Positions 48,833 through 56,078 of a DNA stretch of 64,000 nt are shown in pieces. The DNA is from HKST-UBA85 sp035654775 (GTDB lineage Bacteria > Bacteroidota > Bacteroidia > Flavobacteriales > Flavobacteriaceae): assembly GCA_035654775.1 (NCBI GenBank), contig DASRWB010000067.1, forward strand, positions 1-64,000. Direction: 5' to 3'. The stretch's first letter is position 1. Every line of letters starts with the position of its first letter. The translations under genes and the position numbers were made by a program. The notes beneath the pieces were generated by a model. It saw only the letters and a list, made by a program, of their open reading frames with translations. It had not been told where the DNA came from and ran no database searches.

Positions 48833-50167
48833 ATGATTTTACGAGCAATCTTTGTGTGTTTTTTTCTTGTTTTGTCTTCTGTTGCAAAATCGCAGGATGC
48901 GTTTTCAATTTTGAAAGGAGATAAAAGCAAAAAAATTAGATTTAAGCTTGTAAATAATTTAATTTTTATTCCGGTTGATGTAAACGGAACAGAATTAACA
49001 TTTTTGCTGGATACAGGAGTTAGCAAGCCTATAATTTTTAGTTTTCCCTTTATAGAAGAAGTACTTAAAATAGAAGATACTGAGAAAATTTATATACGTG
49101 GTTTAGGTGGCGGAGAACCTGTTGAAGCCATTAAATCTAAAAACAATCGCATTCTGGCGGGTAATGTTATAAACACGAATCAGGAACTCTATATTGTTTT
49201 TGATGCGTCGCTTAATTTCGCCCCAAGATTGGGAATGCCAGTGCATGGGATACTGGGTTCAGATTTTTTTGAAAATTTTGTGGTTGAAATTAATTATTCA
49301 TCAAAATATATCCGAATGTATAATCCCGAAACGTATAGCTATAAAAACTGCAGAAAATGTACGTTAATTGATATTGAAATGCATAACGACAAGCCCTACT
49401 TGCAGGGCGAAATTGAAATTAAATCAAAAAAAATACCGGTAAAATTATTGATAGACTCCGGTGGAAGCGATTCTCTATGGTTGTTTGAAAACGACTCCAT
49501 AAATCTTCAAGACAAAAAGTTTTTTGAAGATTTTTTGGGACATGGACTAAGCGGTAGCGTGTATGGCAAACGTTCAAAACTAAAAAGCTTTACACTGGCA
49601 GATTTTAAATTCCTTAATCCTAATGTCGCTTTTCCCGATACTTTATCCTTTCATCCTTCTGCCAGAATTAAAGATAGAAATGGCAGTATTTCAGGAAATA
49701 TTTTAAAACGGTTTAATTTAATAGTAGATTACAAAAACAAGAAAATTCAACTAAAAAAGAACAGGTATTTTAAAGAAAAATTCAGTTACAACAAAAGTGG
49801 AATGGAGTTGGAGCATAGTGGGATAAGGCTATTGCAGGAAGAAGTGCACGATTTTCAAAACAACAATCCTTTTTCACCAACGGCAGAAAATGCAGGTACG
49901 GTAAATCTTTTACTGGAGAGAAGATACAGGCTTTCTGTAAAACCGGCATACGCTATCGTAGAATTAAGAAAAAATTCCCCGGCAGAAAAGGCGGGTTTAC
50001 AGCTAGGCGATGTTATTATACGAATTAATGGTAAAGAAACCCACCGCATGGAGTTGCAGCAAGTAATGGCAATGTTTTATGAAGAAGAAGGCAGCATGAT
50101 ACGTGTTAAAATAGAACGAGATGGAAAACTTATGGTTTTTAACTTTAAACTGGAAAATCTGCTGTAA
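48833..50167 (+). CDS. exported aspartyl protease-like protein with PDZ domain
   Basis: The 444-residue protein has a signal peptide (1-20). Two retropepsin-like half-domains follow, with active-site motifs FLLDTGVSKP (Asp at residue 61) and LLIDSGGSDS (Asp about residue 207). Together they could form one bilobed aspartyl protease. A C-terminal PDZ domain (about residues 360-440) contains SPAEKAGLQLGDVIIRING and is expected to bind C-terminal peptides. The protein should work in the periplasm. It is a single gene ending in a hairpin terminator. Confidence 0.88.
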   Translation: MILRAIFVCFFLVLSSVAKSQDAFSILKGDKSKKIRFKLVNNLIFIPVDVNGTELTFLLDTGVSKPIIFSFPFIEEVLKIEDTEKIYIRGLGGGEPVEAIKSKNNRILAGNVINTNQELYIVFDASLNFAPRLGMPVHGILGSDFFENFVVEINYSSKYIRMYNPETYSYKNCRKCTLIDIEMHNDKPYLQGEIEIKSKKIPVKLLIDSGGSDSLWLFENDSINLQDKKFFEDFLGHGLSGSVYGKRSKLKSFTLADFKFLNPNVAFPDTLSFHPSARIKDRNGSISGNILKRFNLIVDYKNKKIQLKKNRYFKEKFSYNKSGMELEHSGIRLLQEEVHDFQNNNPFSPTAENAGTVNLLLERRYRLSVKPAYAIVELRKNSPAEKAGLQLGDVIIRINGKETHRMELQQVMAMFYEEEGSMIRVKIERDGKLMVFNFKLENLL

Positions 50168-50170
50168 AAT

Positions 50171-50208
50171 AAAAAGGTCCTTTTTCCACATGGAGAAAGG
50201 ACCTTTTT
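50171..50208 (+). terminator. terminator between the protease and DUF1573 genes
   Basis: AAAAAGGTCCTTT and AAAGGACCTTTTT pair fully, and the stem continues with TCC/GGA past one mismatch around the loop ACAT. T and A tracts lie on both sides, so it may be bidirectional. Confidence 0.85.
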
Positions 50209-50229
50209 ATTTATTATAATGGTAAAACA

Positions 50230-50655
50230 TTACTGCTCCATAACACTTTTATCTTTCTTTGTTAATACGCTGGTTTTAGAAGGGTCTATTACTTCACCTT
50301 TAATTTTTAAAGCCACTGTTGGCGTATCCGCATTAGAAGTTACAGTAATGGTTTTTCTTATAGGGTTAACTCTGTTGGTGTCATACTTTACTTGAATTTC
50401 ACCACTTTCCCCGGGTAGAATAGCTTCTTTAGGCCATTGAGGTACTGTACAGCCACAACTGGATTTCACATTGGAAATTATCAATGGAGCATTTCCGGTA
50501 TTTGTAAACTCAAAAGTTCTTAATCCATCCGCTCCTTTTTCAATAGTGCCGTAATCTATTTCAGTAGTTTTAAATTCTAACTTTGCTACTTTTTCCTGAG
50601 CTAAAACGGTAAAACTAAAAAATCCTAAAAACAAAATTGTAATTAACTGTTTCAT
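50230..50655 (-). CDS. exported DUF1573 protein
   Basis: The 141-residue product has a signal peptide (1-19, ending LAQE) and then the DUF1573 Ig-like domain: FKTTEIDYGTIEKGADGLRTFEFTNTGNAPLII, the CGC motif in SSCGCTVPQWP (about residues 66-76), and the strand pattern IQVKYDTNRVNPIRKTITVTSNAD. Small proteins of this type are abundant in Bacteroidota envelopes and have no proven function. The gene is a single unit and shares the terminator with the protease gene. Confidence 0.92.
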   Translation of the reverse strand: MKQLITILFLGFFSFTVLAQEKVAKLEFKTTEIDYGTIEKGADGLRTFEFTNTGNAPLIISNVKSSCGCTVPQWPKEAILPGESGEIQVKYDTNRVNPIRKTITVTSNADTPTVALKIKGEVIDPSKTSVLTKKDKSVMEQ

Positions 50656-50794
50656 TATATTTTTATTTTAAAGTTATTGTAAACATACTTACTTTTTGTG
50701 CTTTTAACAAAAAAAATAGACGTATTGCATGTTAAATTTAATTTATCAGTATGCGGTATTGACTATCTAATTTCGAAAACCAACAAAATATAAG

Positions 50795-50802
50795 TACTTT
50801 TG
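50795..50802 (+). promoter_or_regulatory. -7 element upstream of valS
   Basis: TACTTTTG is a perfect TAnnTTTG, ending 28 bases before the ATG at 50831. Confidence 0.55.
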
Positions 50803-50830
50803 CATATTATTTCAAAAACTATTCCAAAGT

Positions 50831-53464
50831 ATGCAAATGCCTTCAAAATATGATGCTTCATCGGTAGAGAGCAAGTGGTACAAATATTGGATGGAAAATA
50901 ACTATTTTCATTCAAAACCTGATCATAGAGAACCTTATACCATAGTTATTCCACCTCCAAATGTTACCGGCATTCTACATATGGGGCATATGCTTAACAA
51001 TACCATACAAGATGTACTGATACGTCGAGCTCGGTTACTAGGTAAAAATGCGTGCTGGGTGCCCGGTACAGATCACGCCTCAATAGCAACTGAAGCCAAG
51101 GTGGTTGCTAAGCTTAAAGAGCAAGGTATAGATAAAAATTCGCTTACCCGTGAAGCGTTCCTAAAACATGCCTGGGACTGGACACATCAATATGGTGGTG
51201 TAATTCTGGAACAGCTAAAAAAGCTAGGGTGTTCCTGTGACTGGGATAGAACAAAGTTCACTATGGATGACGATATGTCAGCGTCAGTAATTAAAGTTTT
51301 TGTTGACCTTTACAATAAAGGATACATTTACCGAGGCTACCGAATGGTTAACTGGGATCCTGAAGCCCAAACCACACTTTCTGATGAAGAAGTGGTGTAT
51401 GAAGAAAAAACAGACACGCTATACTACGTAAACTATAAAATTCAAGATGAAGAAGCCTATGTTACGGTAGCTACCACTCGTCCGGAAACTATTTTGGGGG
51501 ACACAGCAGTTTGTATCAATCCAAATGATGAACGCTTTACACATCTAAAAGGAAAAAAGGTTATAGTACCCATATGTAATCGGGTGGTTCCTATCATAGA
51601 AGACGATTATGTAGATGTAGAATTTGGAACAGGATGTCTAAAGGTAACACCCGCACACGATGTAAACGACAAAGAAATTGGCGATAGGCATAACCTAGAA
51701 ATAATTGATGTTTTACATCCCAATGGAACGCTCAACAGTTTTGGACTACATCATCAAGGAAAAGATAGAGTAGTGGCCAGAAAAGACGTTGCAAACGAGC
51801 TGGAAGCCATGGGTATTTTAATGAAAACAGAAAAAATTACACACAATGTGGGTACTTCCGAACGTACCAAAGCAATAATAGAACCACGCCTAAGCGACCA
51901 ATGGTTTTTAAACATGGAAGAACTGGTAAAACCGGCTATTAAAGCCGTTTTAGAAACTCAAGACATAAAGTTGTTTCCCAAAAAGTTTGAAAACACTTAC
52001 AAACACTGGATGGAAAACATTCGCGATTGGAACATTTCCAGACAACTTTGGTGGGGACAACAAATACCTGCTTATTATTATGGAGAAGGAAAAGACGATT
52101 TTGTGGTTGCCGAAAACCTGGATCAGGCATTGGAACTAGCCAAACAAAAAACCAAAAATAATACACTTACCAAGGAAAACCTTACACAAGATGCTGATGC
52201 TTTAGATACTTGGTTTTCTTCGTGGTTATGGCCAATTAGTGTTTTTAATGGAATTTTAAATCCTGAAAACGAAGAAATTAACTATTACTACCCAACCAAC
52301 GATTTGGTTACCGGTCCAGATATCTTGTTTTTCTGGGTAGCCCGAATGATTATTGCCGGCTATGAATATCGAAATGAAAAACCCTTTCAAAATGTATATT
52401 TAACCGGATTGGTACGCGACAAACAGCGCCGAAAAATGTCCAAATCTTTAGGGAATTCACCGGATGCTTTAAAACTCATAGACGATTACGGAGCCGATGG
52501 TGTTCGAGTTGGATTACTGCTTAGTGCAGCTGCAGGAAACGATTTGCTGTTTGACGAAGCATTGTGTCAACAAGGAAAGCAATTTGCCAATAAAATCTGG
52601 AATGCCTTTAGGTTGGTAAAAGGCTGGCAAGTGAGTGAAGAACTGCCTCAACCACAATCAAGTAAAATAGCTATAGAATGGTATCAAGCCAAATTCCAAA
52701 CTACACTTGTTGAAATAGAAGCCCATTTCAGTAAATATAGACTAAGCGATGCTTTAATGGCCACCTATAAGCTTATTTGGGATGATTTTGCTTCCTGGTT
52801 GCTCGAGATTGTAAAACCCGGTTTTGGTCAGCCTATTGACAGAAAAACCTTGCAGGAAGTCCTTTCGGTTTTTGAGGATAATTTAAAAATTCTCCATCCG
52901 TTTATGCCTTTCCTGACCGAAGAAATTTGGCACTATATTGCTGAAAGAACTCCTGATAATGCTTTGATTATATCATCTTGGCCACAAACTAAAAAGACAG
53001 ATTCTGGTTTAATTACCGGTTTTGAATTTACTCAAGACGTTATTTCAGCAATACGAACCCTTCGAAAAGAAAAAAATATTTCCTTTAAAGAAAAAATCAA
53101 CTTGTCTGTACTTAATAACGAGAATACAGATGCAAGATTTGATGAGATTATACGTAAACTGGGAAATATAGAATCAATGGAATATGTAAATAAAGCCCTT
53201 GAAGGTGCATTAACATTCAGGGTGAAATCCAATGAATATTTTATTCCGGTAAGCGGAAATGTAGACCTTGAAACTGAAATCAATAAATTGACAGAAGAGC
53301 TTGCGTATACCGAAGGGTTTTTAAAATCAGTCCAAAAAAAGTTAGCCAATGAGCGTTTTGTGAGTAATGCTCCGGAACAAGTTGTGGCTGTGGAAAAGCA
53401 AAAAGAAGCAGATGCTTTGGCTAAAATTGAAACCATTAAGGCTAGTTTGGCAGCATTGAAGTAA
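50831..53464 (+). CDS. valS: valine--tRNA ligase
   Basis: ValRS charges tRNA-Val. The 877-residue class I synthetase has the HIGH motif as HMGH (residues 50-53, in PPPNVTGILHMGH), a long editing domain inserted after about residue 190, the WWGQQIPAYY segment, the KMSKS motif at residues 535-539 and a C-terminal coiled coil (about 805-877) that binds tRNA. The ATG at 50837 is an alternative start two codons later. The gene is a single transcription unit that converges on a glycosyltransferase. Confidence 0.97.
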   Translation: MQMPSKYDASSVESKWYKYWMENNYFHSKPDHREPYTIVIPPPNVTGILHMGHMLNNTIQDVLIRRARLLGKNACWVPGTDHASIATEAKVVAKLKEQGIDKNSLTREAFLKHAWDWTHQYGGVILEQLKKLGCSCDWDRTKFTMDDDMSASVIKVFVDLYNKGYIYRGYRMVNWDPEAQTTLSDEEVVYEEKTDTLYYVNYKIQDEEAYVTVATTRPETILGDTAVCINPNDERFTHLKGKKVIVPICNRVVPIIEDDYVDVEFGTGCLKVTPAHDVNDKEIGDRHNLEIIDVLHPNGTLNSFGLHHQGKDRVVARKDVANELEAMGILMKTEKITHNVGTSERTKAIIEPRLSDQWFLNMEELVKPAIKAVLETQDIKLFPKKFENTYKHWMENIRDWNISRQLWWGQQIPAYYYGEGKDDFVVAENLDQALELAKQKTKNNTLTKENLTQDADALDTWFSSWLWPISVFNGILNPENEEINYYYPTNDLVTGPDILFFWVARMIIAGYEYRNEKPFQNVYLTGLVRDKQRRKMSKSLGNSPDALKLIDDYGADGVRVGLLLSAAAGNDLLFDEALCQQGKQFANKIWNAFRLVKGWQVSEELPQPQSSKIAIEWYQAKFQTTLVEIEAHFSKYRLSDALMATYKLIWDDFASWLLEIVKPGFGQPIDRKTLQEVLSVFEDNLKILHPFMPFLTEEIWHYIAERTPDNALIISSWPQTKKTDSGLITGFEFTQDVISAIRTLRKEKNISFKEKINLSVLNNENTDARFDEIIRKLGNIESMEYVNKALEGALTFRVKSNEYFIPVSGNVDLETEINKLTEELAYTEGFLKSVQKKLANERFVSNAPEQVVAVEKQKEADALAKIETIKASLAALK

Positions 53465-53473
53465 AAGTATAGG

Positions 53474-54313
53474 TTAAGAAAACATTTTTTTCCAACGAAA
53501 TCTTCGGATAAATTTGCCTTGTTCCGGTGTGACTAAAGGTTCAGCCTTATTTTTTTTAGCCTTAAAATACCCTTTTATGTAATCTTTAAAAAGTCCAAGA
53601 TTATGTTTTTTACAGGCAAGTTTTAAAGCAGAAATTAAAGTAAGAATAAAGCCGTAGCGCATTTTGTACATGGCTTCACCCTGAAGGAATTTGGAAGCAT
53701 TGTTATAGGTAGAACCCGTTGGCTTAAGGTGAACAACTTTAAGAGAGTCATCGGTTAATATTTCCCAGCCGTAGTATTTTGCCAAAAGTTCATCAACCGT
53801 ATCCCAGCCCATAGCGTTTTTTAATCCGCCAATTTCATGAAAACAGGCTTTTCGGTAAGCCTTAAGTGCACCGCGAATGTGATCTTTTCGAGTTAGGTTT
53901 TCCAGAATCAATTTGTCCTTTTTTTGAAAGTAGCAGTGTCCGGCGACCATTCCCAGTTTTGGATTGTTTTTAAAGTGAATACAGAGTGTTTCCAGGTAGT
54001 TTTCAGGAAAGACAAGGTCGGCATCGAATTTACAGAGGATATCGTAATTCTCATCAAGGGTTTCAAATCCGGTATAAAAAGCTTGAATAATTTTTGCGCC
54101 CGGTAAATGCGCTTTAGAAGAGTGTTTGTTAATCAGACGGATAAAGGTGTGCTTGTTTGTAAATTCTTTTACAATAGCTTCAGTATTATCCGTAGAATGG
54201 TCATTCACGATCACAATTTTTTTTGGCAACAGGGTTTGCCTTGTTAGCGAGGCTAGTGTTTTTCCTATGAAGGATGCTTCGTTATGTGCCGGTATGACAA
54301 TGTAGAAATTCAA
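53474..54313 (-). CDS. family 2 glycosyltransferase
   Basis: The 279-residue protein has a GT-A domain: YIVIPAHNEASFIGKTLASL at the start, IVNDHSTDNTEAI, ILCKFDADLVFPENYLE with the metal motif, and GWDTVDELLAKYYGW as acceptor motif. There is no obvious membrane helix. The C-terminus is basic and may bind membrane. It ends a three-gene minus-strand set with a methyltransferase and a KASIII protein. This combination suggests synthesis of an unusual lipid or glycolipid, but that is inference. The sugar and acceptor are unknown. Confidence 0.9.
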   Translation of the reverse strand: MNFYIVIPAHNEASFIGKTLASLTRQTLLPKKIVIVNDHSTDNTEAIVKEFTNKHTFIRLINKHSSKAHLPGAKIIQAFYTGFETLDENYDILCKFDADLVFPENYLETLCIHFKNNPKLGMVAGHCYFQKKDKLILENLTRKDHIRGALKAYRKACFHEIGGLKNAMGWDTVDELLAKYYGWEILTDDSLKVVHLKPTGSTYNNASKFLQGEAMYKMRYGFILTLISALKLACKKHNLGLFKDYIKGYFKAKKNKAEPLVTPEQGKFIRRFRWKKMFS

Positions 54314-54337
54314 GATTGAAAGGTTGGAAGTACAAAG

Positions 54338-54859
54338 TTACACTCTTTCTGCATATACAATATAGTATCTTGGTGTAAACCACCTTAACAAAGGTCTAAA
54401 ACCTATTTTTTTAGTTGGATTTGTCCATTTTTCACTAGCTATAATTTTCCATCCTGATTTTTCTAATAACCAATCAAATTGCCAGTCTTCAAATTCGTGA
54501 AAATGTCGGTCGCGCATATCGGTTTTACTTCTGTAGGCTGAAGAAAACCACAGTCTTAATGGAACACTTGCTACCAGTTTATTCGCTTTTATGGCTTTTA
54601 GAACAGTATAGGGTGATACCAGATGTTCCAGAATTTCAAATGCAGTAACTACTTTTGCATCAGCATTTTCAGCAGATGATGTGTTGAGGTCTAAATCTTC
54701 ACCTTGTGTATTTTTTACTTGATAACCTTCACTCTGCATTAGCTTAGACAAAGGATTTTCAATACCCAAATCTAAAATAGTGGAAGTTTCCGGGACGTGT
54801 TTTCTTAAGAAAGTTATTGTTTTTTTATATCGTTTGGTTGGAAAATTATTTTTATACAT
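54338..54859 (-). CDS. small class I methyltransferase
   Basis: The 173-residue product has a compact SAM-binding fold: motif I near TSTILDLGIENPLSKLM, an acidic LDLNTSS, then KVVTAFEILEHLVSPY and the late GWKIIASEKW. I start it at ATG 54859, one base after the KASIII stop, rather than at an upstream ATG inside that gene. The substrate is not known. The sequence RDRHFHEFEDWQFDWLLEKSG resembles the WbdD/UbiE-like group. It is cotranscribed with the KASIII gene upstream and the glycosyltransferase downstream. Confidence 0.85.
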   Translation of the reverse strand: MYKNNFPTKRYKKTITFLRKHVPETSTILDLGIENPLSKLMQSEGYQVKNTQGEDLDLNTSSAENADAKVVTAFEILEHLVSPYTVLKAIKANKLVASVPLRLWFSSAYRSKTDMRDRHFHEFEDWQFDWLLEKSGWKIIASEKWTNPTKKIGFRPLLRWFTPRYYIVYAERV

Positions 54860-54860
54860 A

Positions 54861-55919
54861 CTAACATTTATATACAATCGCATTAATGTGCATTCCTGCT
54901 CCAACACTGGCAAAAATAACAATATCGCCTTGAGCTATGGCATGATTTTCCAGTTGATTGGACTTTACCAAATCGAAAAGTGTAGGAACTGTAGCAACAC
55001 TGCTGTTGCCTAGTTTATGTATGCTCATGGGCATAATGTTTTCCGGGACTGGCGTTTTATAGAGTTTATAAAAGCGATTGATGATGGCGTCATCCATTTT
55101 TTCGTTGGCCTGATGAATAAAAATCTTTTTTACATCCTGTATGGAAACTCCGCTTTTATCGAGGCATTCTTTCATGGCTTTAGGTACATTGGTAAGGGCA
55201 AATTCGTATATTTTTCGTCCGTCCATTTTAATGTATCGAGTGTCTCTGCATAGTTCTTGATTGTTGGAGTTTCCAAAAAACAAATAGTAGGCTTCGTCAT
55301 AGGTAAAACTGGCAGTTTCGTGAGCTAATATTCCACCGTCTTCATTAGTGAATTCTACTACTGTGGCACCGGCGCCATCGGAGTAAATCATGCTGTCTCT
55401 GTCATATTTATCAACTACACGTGATAAAGTTTCGGTACCTATAACCAGGCATTTTTTTGCCATTCCGGCTTTGATAAAGGCTTGTGCTTGTATCACACCT
55501 TCAATCCATCCCGGACATCCAAAAAGGATATCGTAGGCCACACATTTTGGGTTTTTTATTTTTAAAGTGTGTTTAACCCGTGAAGCCAGGCAAGGCAAAA
55601 TATCACTTTGAATGGTGTTGTGTTTTACATCGCCAAAGTTATGTGCTAGAATGATGTAATCTAAGGTTTCCGGGTCAATATTGGCGTCAGCTATTGCTTT
55701 TTGAGCCGCTAATGAACCAATGTCTGAGGAAACTAAATGTGGAGCTACATAGCGCCTTTCTACAATTCCCGTAATGTCTTTAAATTTTTCTACGATTACC
55801 TCGTTTGGATAATTAATGGCACTTCCGTCTACGTTTAAGAAGGTGTGCTGATGAAAACTTTCATTAGTTTCAACCAAATCAGGAATGTAACTTCCTGTGC
55901 CTGTTATTTTAATTCCCAT
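54861..55919 (-). CDS. 3-oxoacyl-ACP synthase III (KASIII) family protein
   Basis: The 352-residue thiolase-fold enzyme has the KASIII set: catalytic Cys135 in LFGCPGWIEG, His in IFIHQANEKM and Asn in LGNSSVATVP. The N-terminal ITGTGSYIPD and SDGAGATVVEF are typical. Standard FabH starts fatty-acid synthesis from acetyl-CoA. The extra sequence around residues 20-40 and the company of a methyltransferase and a glycosyltransferase point to a FabH-like enzyme for a special acyl product. The start region has no perfect -7 box. A palindromic site lies 76 bases upstream. Confidence 0.9.
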   Translation of the reverse strand: MGIKITGTGSYIPDLVETNESFHQHTFLNVDGSAINYPNEVIVEKFKDITGIVERRYVAPHLVSSDIGSLAAQKAIADANIDPETLDYIILAHNFGDVKHNTIQSDILPCLASRVKHTLKIKNPKCVAYDILFGCPGWIEGVIQAQAFIKAGMAKKCLVIGTETLSRVVDKYDRDSMIYSDGAGATVVEFTNEDGGILAHETASFTYDEAYYLFFGNSNNQELCRDTRYIKMDGRKIYEFALTNVPKAMKECLDKSGVSIQDVKKIFIHQANEKMDDAIINRFYKLYKTPVPENIMPMSIHKLGNSSVATVPTLFDLVKSNQLENHAIAQGDIVIFASVGAGMHINAIVYKC

Positions 55920-55994
55920 ACCCGTAAATTATGCGATGATTTAACGAATTAAAAGTAACCATTTATTAGCAAACAAAACAACTTTGGAGTAAAC

Positions 55995-56014
55995 ATTTAC
56001 AGCTTTTTGTAAAT
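55995..56014. promoter_or_regulatory. 7-bp inverted repeat upstream of the KASIII gene
   Basis: ATTTACA-GCTTTT-TGTAAAT is a perfect dyad with a 6-bp centre, 76 bases upstream of the KASIII start and outside the gcvP terminator. It may be an operator. The dyad is seen; function is inferred. Confidence 0.3.
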
Positions 56015-56040
56015 AATATAAATCTGGCGGCTTAAAATGA

Positions 56041-56065
56041 TAAAAGGGCAAAAATTGCCCTTTTA
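56041..56065 (-). terminator. terminator of gcvP
   Basis: TAAAAGGGCAA and TTGCCCTTTTA pair over 11 bp around AAA, 13 bases after the gcvP stop at 56079. A and T runs lie on both sides. Confidence 0.8.
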
Positions 56066-56078
56066 TTTTAAAAAAATG

